64,000 nt of DNA from GWF2-38-69 sp965228125 (GTDB lineage: Bacteria > Verrucomicrobiota > Lentisphaeria > Victivallales > GWF2-38-69), in assembly GCA_965228125.1 (NCBI GenBank), contig OZ245791.1, positions 2,108,001-2,172,000 of the forward strand, in the 5' to 3' direction. Position numbers and translations under genes: made by a program. The notes under the pieces were generated by a model. The model searched no databases. It saw nothing but the letters and a program-made list of their open reading frames with translations, and was not told the origin of the DNA. Of this stretch, positions 9,188-17,334 are shown piece by piece. The first letter of the stretch is position 1. Every line of letters starts with the position of its first letter.

Positions 9188-9993
9188 TTATAGTGTTTTG
9201 AGTATCTTTCAGGAACTTTGTGGGTGTCCAGAAGTATAAGAAAGTCTATAGTTTTAAAGACAGGGTCATAAAGAGGTTCCCCGCATATTTTTGTACCAAG
9301 TCTTAGGTAACCCTTAAGTAGCGGCGGCACATAATCTCTAAGCGTTTCTTTAATGTTGGATAGATATTTATCTACTTCATCGTGTTCTGGTTTTTCCAGC
9401 TCATAGCCTTTCAGCGGTTTCCCTACCATATCTTCAGACAACATTTCTTCTTTCTTAAAATGTTCGTATATAGCCCAGGTAGCTGCCGGATTGTATTTTT
9501 CAAAACTTACGCAACCGAAAAGGTAACGGAGTTTGGCTCTCATCATGAGTTCGCCTATTCCTCCCCATAATAGAGCCACAGCGGCTCCGGTCCTGAATTC
9601 CGATCTTACGCAAGAACGGCCAAGCTCCATTGAAATTGAAGCGATCTTATCTAGTCCGGCTATATCAAATTCAGTGCAGGAGTAAAATCCTTTAGCACTC
9701 ATAGCTATAGAGCCCAAATGAAGTCTGTAAGTGCCTACAAGTAAGTTGGTCTGTTTATTTAAAACAATTAAATGAATGCAGTAATTATCATAATCATCAA
9801 AGTCAAGGCCATACGTTGAACTCTGATTAAGTCCATGGCCCTGTTCTATATTAAAAATCTCGTATCTTAGCCTTAGAGTGGCTTCAAGTTCTTCGTCTGT
9901 CTCAGCTATCTTAATAAGAAAATTATCCAAATTTACCAGAACAGCAGGGTAAACAATTTCTTTAGGGAAGAGGGATAAGTCTAATTTATACAT
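9172..9993 (-). CDS. OlsB-like GNAT-fold acyltransferase (N-acyl amino acid synthase)
   Basis: The 273-residue protein matches the hemolysin-type/OlsB acyltransferase family. Hallmarks are LRLRYEIFNIEQG near residue 50, VGTYRLHLG, FYSCTEFDIAGL and SMELGRSCVRSEFRTG. Members transfer 3-hydroxyacyl chains from ACP to an amino acid amine (ornithine in OlsB), the first step of ornithine lipids. The second enzyme, OlsA, is not nearby, so the acceptor is unknown. I chose ATG 9993; the frame stays open to a TTG at 10026, but neither start has a convincing ribosome site. It could be the distal gene of the minus-strand cluster starting near 15.3 kb. Confidence 0.75.
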   Translation of the reverse strand: MYKLDLSLFPKEIVYPAVLVNLDNFLIKIAETDEELEATLRLRYEIFNIEQGHGLNQSSTYGLDFDDYDNYCIHLIVLNKQTNLLVGTYRLHLGSIAMSAKGFYSCTEFDIAGLDKIASISMELGRSCVRSEFRTGAAVALLWGGIGELMMRAKLRYLFGCVSFEKYNPAATWAIYEHFKKEEMLSEDMVGKPLKGYELEKPEHDEVDKYLSNIKETLRDYVPPLLKGYLRLGTKICGEPLYDPVFKTIDFLILLDTHKVPERYSKHYNYKPT

Positions 9994-10131
9994 AATTAAA
10001 GTAACTTTTATAACAATTAAGGGCAAACCAAGAGAGGCTTTTTACAATACAACTCTAACAGATAGGGAAAAATTATCCACACTTCTTCTTAACAATTTAA
10101 GCTAGTTTCTGTTTTAATTTATAGGGGATTA

Positions 10132-11271
10132 TTAATTTGTTTCGTGAAGCTCGGAGTGAATTTTATCCATCACATCTGCAATTTTTATTTTCTGAGGGCA
10201 TTTACTCTCACATTTTCGACATTTTATACAGGAATTAGCTCTTTGGTTTTCGGGGATGTTATTGTTATAAATTACTTTGTTCAGCCATGCGCTTTTGCTC
10301 TTGTGAATTATTGCTTCGTTATAGAGACTGATAAGATAAGGTATATCTATATCTTTGGGGCAGGGCAGGCAGTAACGGCACTTAGTGCATGGAACAGGAG
10401 CAATTTTTGAATATTCATTTCTCGCTTTATTTATGATGTCGATATCTTCTGTTTTGAATGAATCAACTCCGGATTTTGAGGCGTATTCAATATTCTGTTT
10501 GACTTGTTCCAATGTGCTCATGCCGCTTAGAACTAAGGACACTTCTTTTTTATTCCAAAGCCACTGAAGAGCCATATCTATTGGATTTCTTTTAGCCTTA
10601 TCAAAGACATTTCTAACTTGATCAGGAAGCGTGACGAGGCTTCCGCCAAGCAGAGGTTCCATAACTACAACAGGAATTTCTTTTTGTGCAGCATATAGCA
10701 ACCCTTCTGTTCCCACTTGTACATCTTCATTCATATAATTGTATTGAATTTGACAGAAATCCCATTTATAAGAATCAAGAATTTCTTTAAAAAGAGCAGT
10801 CGTGTCGTGAATAGAGAATCCTATAAATCTGACCTTGCCGCTCTTTACTATTTCATCGCACCAGTTCAGAAGTCCGAGATTCTTAATTTTATTCCAGACA
10901 TTTATATGTAGATTGTGTATCAGGTAAAAATTTATATGATCGGTCTGGAGTTTAGTTAGTTGCTCGTTGAAATATTTGTCAAAGTCAGAGTAGCTTTCTA
11001 TGGCCCATGATGGGAGTTTTGTGGCAAGGTGGACTTTATCCCGATATCCTTGCTTCAGGAATTTCCCGAGGACTATTTCACTTTGTCCTTCATGGTAAGG
11101 ATAAGCCGTGTCCACATAGTTGACACCGTTATCGAAAGAATATTGCAACATTTTGAAAGTTTCTTCTTCGTTGATTAGAGCCGTATTTCCATTAATTATC
11201 GGGAGACGCATAGCTCCGAATCCGAGAGATGAAATTTCTAGTCCTGTTTTTCCAAATCTTCTGTATTTCAT
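10132..11271 (-). CDS. Aldo/keto reductase with C-terminal ferredoxin-like domain
   Basis: Residues 1-270 form an aldo/keto reductase barrel: SLGFGAMRLP at the start, DTAYPYHEGQSE with the catalytic Asp and Tyr, the Lys in HLATKLPSW, and a His in YLIHNL. The tail carries two cysteine clusters, CTKCRYCLPCP near 300 and CIKCRKCESKCP near 350, each fit for a 4Fe-4S cluster. This architecture is common in anaerobes and is thought to pass electrons between a carbonyl substrate and iron-sulphur carriers. It starts only 4 bases after the adenosine deaminase stop, so the two are cotranscribed. The substrate is unknown. Confidence 0.88.
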   Translation of the reverse strand: MKYRRFGKTGLEISSLGFGAMRLPIINGNTALINEEETFKMLQYSFDNGVNYVDTAYPYHEGQSEIVLGKFLKQGYRDKVHLATKLPSWAIESYSDFDKYFNEQLTKLQTDHINFYLIHNLHINVWNKIKNLGLLNWCDEIVKSGKVRFIGFSIHDTTALFKEILDSYKWDFCQIQYNYMNEDVQVGTEGLLYAAQKEIPVVVMEPLLGGSLVTLPDQVRNVFDKAKRNPIDMALQWLWNKKEVSLVLSGMSTLEQVKQNIEYASKSGVDSFKTEDIDIINKARNEYSKIAPVPCTKCRYCLPCPKDIDIPYLISLYNEAIIHKSKSAWLNKVIYNNNIPENQRANSCIKCRKCESKCPQKIKIADVMDKIHSELHETN

Positions 11272-11275
11272 AAAC

Positions 11276-12493
11276 TTAACCTAATATATCTTTTGCTAAT
11301 TTGTCGTATCTGTCGATAGCTAGCCTGACAAACTTTCTTTGTTCTACATAACAACTATAGAAGAAAGAACCTTTAAATCCGGCAATTACCAAATCTCGCA
11401 GTTGTTTTTGAGAGAGGTCAAAATTTTCTATTATCATTGTGAGTTCTTTTGTGACATTGGTATTTGAGACTAGCCTGTTATCGGTGCAGATAGTTACAGA
11501 TAGGCGTCTATCTATCATTTTTTTAACAGGATGATTTTTGATGTCGTTTTTCAAGTGAGGAAGAGTTTGAAGATTGCTTGTGGGGCATACTTCAATTGAT
11601 ATTCTCCTTCCGGCTATGTAGTTGCAAAGCGCATCGGCAAATTTTTCGGGATGTGTTATGTCCTGATCTTTGATTTCCGCATGTTCAAAAAGGAAGGTGC
11701 CGTGTCCTATCCTATTTGCATGGCAATCTGTAATTGCCTGGAATATAGATTCAGGGCCATGTGCTTCTCCTGCATGTACTGTTTTACCCATGAAATTTTT
11801 ATGTACATAGGTATAAGCGTCTTTATGCTGGATTGCAGGGTAGCCATGTTCTTCGCCGCAGAGGTCAAAACCTACAATTGCAGAACCTTCCTCGTCCCTT
11901 ATCTTTACGGCGGCTCTGGCAAGCTCCATTGAAGCTGTTTTGAATATTTCTTTTTTGGGTGCATAAGCCATCGTTTTGCAAAGATCCGAATAGTATGAAG
12001 AGAAATGTTCATTGAAGCATCTCATAGCCCCCACAATTATTCCATACTTAAATGGTATATCATCTTCTGCAATTAGTCTTGGAGATAGTTTTTGTTCAAT
12101 CCTGGCTTTTTCCAATCCGCTGTTGACTGCTCCAATGATTTCCACTAAGGATAATGATTTGCTCTGGTGGAGTTGAGGAGCAAACCTGACTTCCAGATAG
12201 CGGACATTTTCTGCTATGTTGTCTAAAGCAAGCTCATAGGCCACCCGCTCCAGATTTTCTTTATTTTGAAGAACAGCGCAAGTTAGGGCAAAACCTTTCA
12301 AATAGTCCCCTAAGTTTGCATACTTGTCCTTAAAAACCAGCTCTCTCAAACCTGATTCTTCATAAGATGGCAGTGTGACTTTTTCCTGTTTTGCCAGTTC
12401 AATTAAGGTTGGAATTCTCAAAGAACCGTCGAGATGTACATGCAGATCTGTCTTTGGAATTTCCCTTATGAATCTCTTCATTTTGTCGAGCAT
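11276..12493 (-). CDS. add: Adenosine deaminase
   Basis: The 405-residue amidohydrolase converts adenosine (or deoxyadenosine) to inosine. Zinc ligands His18 and His20 are in TDLHVHLDGS, a third is in VHAGEAHGP, and the metal Asp is in CTDNR. RIGHGT and EVCPTSNL also fit the family. The Asp-Asn pair replaces the more common Asp-Asp, a variant I recall from actinobacterial Add. It is longer than the usual 330-350 residues, with extra sequence around 150-210. AAGGAGG lies about 10 bases before the ATG. The neighbours (aldo/keto reductase, GAPOR-like enzyme, XdhC) are not an obvious purine pathway. Confidence 0.85.
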   Translation of the reverse strand: MLDKMKRFIREIPKTDLHVHLDGSLRIPTLIELAKQEKVTLPSYEESGLRELVFKDKYANLGDYLKGFALTCAVLQNKENLERVAYELALDNIAENVRYLEVRFAPQLHQSKSLSLVEIIGAVNSGLEKARIEQKLSPRLIAEDDIPFKYGIIVGAMRCFNEHFSSYYSDLCKTMAYAPKKEIFKTASMELARAAVKIRDEEGSAIVGFDLCGEEHGYPAIQHKDAYTYVHKNFMGKTVHAGEAHGPESIFQAITDCHANRIGHGTFLFEHAEIKDQDITHPEKFADALCNYIAGRRISIEVCPTSNLQTLPHLKNDIKNHPVKKMIDRRLSVTICTDNRLVSNTNVTKELTMIIENFDLSQKQLRDLVIAGFKGSFFYSCYVEQRKFVRLAIDRYDKLAKDILG

Positions 12494-12597
12494 AATCTAT
12501 AGCCTCCTTGGTAAAATACGTTTTTTTATATGTGCCGTACTCTAACAGGGTATAGCTTTTTGTAAAGCCTAATTCTGCTATCTATTAATTTTTAACA

Positions 12598-14475
12598 CTA
12601 AGGCTTAATGAAACTCTCAAGCATTCCTCTATGCATTTCATACCAGAAGCTGAGAGCAGCCTCATTTTTATCCTTTTCGAAAGCTTCGATCCATTTTGCT
12701 AGTTCCGGATGGTCGCACTTATCAACTTCTTGTTTTCTCTTTAGGAAGTGGTAGACAAAGTCTGTACTTCTTCTTCCTACCCAGAAGAAAGCCTTATTTC
12801 TAGAAACTATTTTTTCAGTAGCGACATCAATGGCTTCAACGTATTCTTTTTGCATGTTGTAGAGAGACCCTATTATTTCAGGAATCATTTCTTCTGCCCA
12901 TCCCCTGTGGAAACGACAGATTCCGACGTTGTCAACAATTAGTTCGCCTTTGAAACGTGCTGCATTTTTTTTGCCGAGTTCTCTGGGCGGAACGAAGTCA
13001 TCGCCATAGTGTAAATAATATTTGCCCATAATTGGCATTGGAGCTAGTAATCCTGGAGCCCAGTACTGGTTTGGAACCATCCAACCATTTCGGGTATTTT
13101 TCACGCATACAAAAGAGTCTTTGATTTCCCTATTGTTTTTAAGTCGTGCATATTTTCTAGCCCAAAGCCTGGGGCCTCTGGAAAAATCGATAATTCCTCT
13201 TTTAAGAACAATTGAATCAAGAAGTTCAACGCCGAGTTCGGCATTATTCATAGAAGATTTTATTACATCGAAACCTTCGACTTTGAATACGGGCTTTTTA
13301 GTAACACCAAGTTCTTCTGGAGTGAAATATCCTTCATCAAGACATTCCATGAGCCATGCGAGAACTCCGCCTATTCCTATCCCGTCAAAACCGTACATAT
13401 CAGCATGATGATTAAGCATTTCAGCTGCGCGTTGATCGAATATTCCTGAAAGGGGTCCCATTGTTTGATACGGCTCGTAGTCTTTCTTGTAAACACCGTT
13501 CATTTTCTTACAGAGAGCTGCGCATGGTTCGCCGCAGGTCTTTTGCTGTTTCGGTTTGATAGTCTCTTCATTAAACTGTTTGAGATAGTGGTTCAGCACA
13601 AATTCCTTGTGGACTTTCAGACGTTCCTCTTCTGTCATGTATATGCTTTTGTAGTTGAAAGACATCATCTTTCCCTTGAGTGTCGTAAAATTTACGCCGA
13701 AAGTGCCGCCGGTTTCGAATTTAGGTTCAAAGCGGTACTTTGTCGTAGCTTCAAAATCTTTAGAAGCCAATTTCTTCTGATATTTTTCAACAAACCACTT
13801 GTCTGCTACAACTCTGTCCCTAAAGTCATCTGCCAGATGAGTGCCGCCGTAAATTATGGCGGCTATACCATGAGACTGAAGCAGTCTGGAGCCAAGGCCT
13901 CCTCTACCTGCCCATGTATCTACCACGCCTACTTTGCCGTTTTCAATTGGTATTGAGCATACTGCGCCTACATCTGTAGATTGGGCTGAAGGCCCTACTA
14001 CCAGAACTCTAGGGTCAGTTTTATACTTATGTCCGAACTTTTCGTATGTATAATCTGTAAGAGCGTAGATGCCTTTTCTGCCTGAATTCCAAACTTCGTT
14101 TAGGTCAACAGGCACCAGTTCTACCTGAATTTCTTCGCTCCTGTCTCTGTTTAAATAGAGGATTGATGGAGTCGGTGCTTTGGCAATGATTGACAAAGTA
14201 TTTATTCCTAGGTTATCAAATACAAGGCCGGCTCCGCCCATAGAAGATACATAGAATCCGTCCCAGCATGGAGAGTAGCCAGTAAAGAATAGTCTGTTTG
14301 AACCTGGGAAAATAGAACCTGCAAGGAGTCCTACCCCGATATTGAAACTGTTATTCTTTCGCCAGAGGTGAAGTCCTAAATCAATGGGGCCGAAGTAGTC
14401 GCCTATTTTGTAGCGGTCTATTCTGTAAAATGACGAATTAGTGTGGATAGTTAATACTCTTTGGTGCGCTTCCAT
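12598..14475 (-). CDS. GAPOR-like tungsten aldehyde:ferredoxin oxidoreductase
   Basis: This 625-residue member of the AOR superfamily binds a bis-pterin tungsten (or Mo) centre and one 4Fe-4S cluster. The cluster cysteines are visible as Cys314, Cys318 and Cys322 in CGEPCAALCKK and Cys520 in NVGICRFHRGW. This C-x3-C-x3-C pattern, the distal CRFHRGW, and stretches such as GSIFPGSNRL, YEPYQTMGPLSG and TGGTFG match what I recall of Pyrococcus glyceraldehyde-3-phosphate:ferredoxin oxidoreductase (653 residues). They do not match classical AOR, which has C-x2-C-x3-C. GAPOR oxidises glyceraldehyde-3-phosphate to 3-phosphoglycerate and reduces ferredoxin. It starts 26 bases after the xdhC-like gene and has AGAGGT as ribosome site. 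Substrate is inferred from homology; another WOR-type aldehyde remains possible. Confidence 0.8.
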   Translation of the reverse strand: MEAHQRVLTIHTNSSFYRIDRYKIGDYFGPIDLGLHLWRKNNSFNIGVGLLAGSIFPGSNRLFFTGYSPCWDGFYVSSMGGAGLVFDNLGINTLSIIAKAPTPSILYLNRDRSEEIQVELVPVDLNEVWNSGRKGIYALTDYTYEKFGHKYKTDPRVLVVGPSAQSTDVGAVCSIPIENGKVGVVDTWAGRGGLGSRLLQSHGIAAIIYGGTHLADDFRDRVVADKWFVEKYQKKLASKDFEATTKYRFEPKFETGGTFGVNFTTLKGKMMSFNYKSIYMTEEERLKVHKEFVLNHYLKQFNEETIKPKQQKTCGEPCAALCKKMNGVYKKDYEPYQTMGPLSGIFDQRAAEMLNHHADMYGFDGIGIGGVLAWLMECLDEGYFTPEELGVTKKPVFKVEGFDVIKSSMNNAELGVELLDSIVLKRGIIDFSRGPRLWARKYARLKNNREIKDSFVCVKNTRNGWMVPNQYWAPGLLAPMPIMGKYYLHYGDDFVPPRELGKKNAARFKGELIVDNVGICRFHRGWAEEMIPEIIGSLYNMQKEYVEAIDVATEKIVSRNKAFFWVGRRSTDFVYHFLKRKQEVDKCDHPELAKWIEAFEKDKNEAALSFWYEMHRGMLESFIKP

Positions 14476-14501
14476 TTGGTACCTCTTTTGATGTATTTAT
14501 A

Positions 14502-15341
14502 TTAAATTGATAAAATTGCTTTATAATCGCTTCTGGCGTGAAAATTGCCTTCTTTTGCAAAACGGACGGACTGTATTTCAGATACAATTGAAATGGCAAT
14601 TTCGTTAGGTGTCGTGCCGCCTATTTTTAGGCCTATTGGACAATATAATTTTTCCCAAGCGATGTTTTTGTCAGAAAGTTCAGATGCGAGTTTTTTAATA
14701 ATTGACTCAGATTTTTTCTTAGATGCTATGGTTCCTATATATTTAGGATTCCATTCCGATGTATAAATTCTTTTTAGTACAACGAAATCTATTTCATGTG
14801 AATGGGTGGCGATAATCATGAAGCTGTTTTTGGGGATTTCTTTGGAATTCAAAACATTAGCATAATCTTCAATGATAACCTCATCGACTAATCCCTCACA
14901 GGATCTTTCATATTCTTTTCTGCTGTCAATGACAGTGATTCTGTAGTTGAGTTTGTGAAAGTGGTAGGCTAGAGCTTGCCCAATGTGTCCGGCGCCGAAT
15001 ATGTAGACATTTTCTTTTGCATTATGGACTTCGAAAAACAGAGTAATGCTTCCCCCGCACAACATTCCGGTATTTACGGCATCGATAATCCTGTTGTCTT
15101 CTCCCATGATGTACTTTTGAAGCATTGAAGATTTATTGTGTTTCAATAGTGAAGATGCTTCTTTCGTAGCTAAAAACTCCAACGCTCCTCCGCCGATTGT
15201 GCCGAAGGTACGCTCTGTGTGTGTTACAACCATTTTGGCGCCTGATATCTGCGGCCCATGGCCCTCTTTATCCACGACAGTGATAAGAACAAACGATTGA
15301 TTGCTTTTTTGAAGGGATATAATCTCTTCGTAAATGTTCAT
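14502..15341 (-). CDS. XdhC/CoxI-type molybdopterin cofactor maturation protein
   Basis: The 279-residue protein has an N-terminal XdhC/CoxI domain, with GHGPQISGAKM, FGTIGGGALE and GMLCGGS, and a C-terminal Rossmann domain starting at IFGAGHIGQALA near residue 114. XdhC proteins bind and sulfurate or insert the molybdenum cofactor of xanthine dehydrogenase-family enzymes. No such hydroxylase is present here; the next gene, 26 bases downstream, is the GAPOR-like tungsten enzyme, so this protein may mature that enzyme instead. It is probably the first gene of the cluster. The ribosome site is weak. Confidence 0.85.
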   Translation of the reverse strand: MNIYEEIISLQKSNQSFVLITVVDKEGHGPQISGAKMVVTHTERTFGTIGGGALEFLATKEASSLLKHNKSSMLQKYIMGEDNRIIDAVNTGMLCGGSITLFFEVHNAKENVYIFGAGHIGQALAYHFHKLNYRITVIDSRKEYERSCEGLVDEVIIEDYANVLNSKEIPKNSFMIIATHSHEIDFVVLKRIYTSEWNPKYIGTIASKKKSESIIKKLASELSDKNIAWEKLYCPIGLKIGGTTPNEIAISIVSEIQSVRFAKEGNFHARSDYKAILSI

Positions 15342-15428
15342 AACTTTTCAGCCCCCAAAGAATTTAAACTTAAAATCAGTATATCAAATATCTTTGCAAA
15401 GGCTATAGTGTTTTGGATATAAAAAAAA

Positions 15429-15450
15429 TAAGGCCGGCAAACCGGCCTTA
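15429..15450 (-). terminator. Rho-independent terminator of the small basic protein gene
   Basis: A 9-bp stem (taaggccgg / ccggcctta) with a CAAA loop is followed, on the minus strand, by a run of eight T. It lies 11 bases past the stop of the 51-residue basic protein gene and separates it from xdhC. Confidence 0.9.
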
Positions 15451-15461
15451 CTTGAGCTCAA

Positions 15462-15617
15462 TTACTGAACGATTTTGGTTTTTTGCAAACCTAAAACTTT
15501 GTCGCCTTCTTTCCATTTTTCTTCCTTTAAAAGAAGGTCAATTCTTTCATAACGCTTAAGTACATTTCTTTTTTTAATTATTTTTGTACTTCCTTTTAAG
15601 CTAGGATGTCTGGACAT
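15462..15617 (-). CDS. Small basic protein, 51 aa, PVC-type family
   Basis: A short frame too small for most ORF cut-offs encodes 51 residues starting MSRHPSLKGS and ending KTKIVQ. It is rich in Lys and Arg and has KRNVLKRYERIDLL and WKEGDKVLGLQKTK. This resembles a family of about 50-residue basic proteins of unknown function that I recall from Verrucomicrobia and Chlamydiae (TIGR04137 type). AGGAG sits 7 bases before the ATG, and a strong terminator lies 11 bases after the stop, so it is a one-gene transcript. Size and charge suggest binding to RNA or the ribosome, which is inference. Confidence 0.85.
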   Translation of the reverse strand: MSRHPSLKGSTKIIKKRNVLKRYERIDLLLKEEKWKEGDKVLGLQKTKIVQ

Positions 15618-15798
15618 TTTGGTCTCCTGATTGACTTATATTTAAATGTGAAATTACAAAAAGAGAAAATAATATGGCAAGCTTTTTATAATAATCAAAT
15701 TAGTTTTTTAGTCTGAACTTAAAAACATGGTTTTATATCTTCTGTACAATGAAAATAAGGCCATTATAATTGTAGGAAACTTTAAAATTACGGATAAG

Positions 15799-17241
15799 AT
15801 GCAGCGACTCATAAATTTGTTTATAGTAAAAGCGATAAGCTGTTTATTCCTATTGAATCTAATGGCATCCGACGCTGTTCTTTTGGTGACAGCGGATGTT
15901 CATGGAAATATCATCTCAGAAGAAGGCGGGTTTTTGCGTCTTTCATCCGCTATTAAAACAGAAACTGAAAAAGAGGGCAGAGAGAATGTCATTCTGATAG
16001 ACTGCGGCGATACGTTGCAGGGGAGTTTTGAGTCTTCGGTAACTAAAGGCGGAATATCGATCGACTTGCTGAACGAATTAGGATATGATTTTTGGATCCC
16101 TGGAAACCATGACTTTGACTATGGGTTTGATGTTTTTCTTGATAGAGGTAAAGCTTTTAAAGGAGAGACCCTTTGTTCAAATATTGTTACAGAAGAAAGA
16201 TTAAAACCAAAGCTAACATATACGAAGTGGGCAATTGTAAAAAAGAAAGATATCAAAATTGCAATAATAGGTTCTACATTACCAGATATAAATAGTTCCG
16301 TTGCAGTAAGCCGAAATCCTCTTTTTAGAACAGTTGCCTTGAGTTCTGCTTTGCGGATAATCATGCCAAAAATCATGAAAGAAAACCCTGACGTAATTGT
16401 GCTTGCGCTTCATGGCGGGATTTTTAATAAGAATTGGTCATTAGCCAAAGAAATAAGCAAATATCCTCAGATTGACCTTGTGCTGGGAGGGCATACGCAT
16501 GAGGCAGTCCCGGGGAAAACGCTTTATAATGGAGTATATTATTTGCAGCCAGGGCACGGTGGGGATTACTTGGGGGTAGTTAAGATCAATGCGAATAAAA
16601 AGAAAGGCAGGCCTGAGTTTATATCGAAACTTATTCCTACAGCTAACTATCCGCCAGACAGCCAAATAACAGAAAAACTGTCAGAGACTTTAGCTTCAAT
16701 AAAAGAAGACGGCAAAAAACGGGTTGCCTACATAAGCATGGGTAATCCTCAGATTAGTGGAGATCTGATTTCCAAAGCGATGATGTCTGTGACCAAAGCA
16801 GATGCAGCTGTTTTGGGATTGAGCAACAGTAATGAAAAGTTAAGCGGGTTCATAACAAATAAAGATATATTCAGATTGCTTCCTTACGAAGACAATATCT
16901 CTCTTATGAAAGTTACAGAAGGTGACCTAAAAATTATACTTAAAGACTTGTACAGACATATTAAAAACAACAAGAAATACAAACTCGTCTTGAAAAGTGG
17001 TTTTGATTATAAAATATCAAAAGATGGAAAAATTTTGAATTTAAATTTCCCTTCTCTCTTAGAGAAAAAGAACAGAATATTGTTGGCGATACCGTCATAT
17101 TATATAGAATATCCAGCTAATAAATTTCCCGGAATAAGGGACATAGCAGAAAAAGGCCAGTCGGAATACAAAGACACTAGTCAAACTCTTAGAGATGCCT
17201 TTAAAGAATATTTGCAGGCCAATTTCCCTCTGAAGAAATGA
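15799..17241 (+). CDS. Exported 5'-nucleotidase / metallophosphatase, UshA-like
   Basis: The frame encodes a calcineurin-type phosphoesterase followed by a 5'-nucleotidase C-terminal domain. Metal motifs are TADVHGN, DCGDTLQGS, PGNHDFDYG, LHGG and GGHTHE in the usual order. A hydrophobic segment (NLFIVKAISCLFLLNLMAS) forms a signal peptide if translation starts at ATG 15799, which gives 480 residues. The frame stays open to an ATG at 15727, which would bury that signal. Family members hydrolyse nucleotides or UDP-sugars in the periplasm. The C-terminal domain (from about residue 330) seems shorter than in UshA, so the substrate is uncertain. Confidence 0.85.
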   Translation: MQRLINLFIVKAISCLFLLNLMASDAVLLVTADVHGNIISEEGGFLRLSSAIKTETEKEGRENVILIDCGDTLQGSFESSVTKGGISIDLLNELGYDFWIPGNHDFDYGFDVFLDRGKAFKGETLCSNIVTEERLKPKLTYTKWAIVKKKDIKIAIIGSTLPDINSSVAVSRNPLFRTVALSSALRIIMPKIMKENPDVIVLALHGGIFNKNWSLAKEISKYPQIDLVLGGHTHEAVPGKTLYNGVYYLQPGHGGDYLGVVKINANKKKGRPEFISKLIPTANYPPDSQITEKLSETLASIKEDGKKRVAYISMGNPQISGDLISKAMMSVTKADAAVLGLSNSNEKLSGFITNKDIFRLLPYEDNISLMKVTEGDLKIILKDLYRHIKNNKKYKLVLKSGFDYKISKDGKILNLNFPSLLEKKNRILLAIPSYYIEYPANKFPGIRDIAEKGQSEYKDTSQTLRDAFKEYLQANFPLKK

Positions 17242-17334
17242 TTCAAATCCCGATATAATTTTAATATTGGCTTTCTAAGTGCTACTGTATAAGAAAATTA
17301 TTTATTTCGAAACATAGATAAAAAGGATAATGAA

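Noticed and set aside
13465..13956. 163-codon open frame antisense to the GAPOR-like gene
   Set aside because: Its sequence is the shadow of the strongly conserved GAPOR-like coding strand and has no family likeness.
12598..15341. Xanthine dehydrogenase operon because of XdhC and adenosine deaminase
   Set aside because: No protein with xanthine dehydrogenase domains is present; the large enzyme has AOR-superfamily cysteines.
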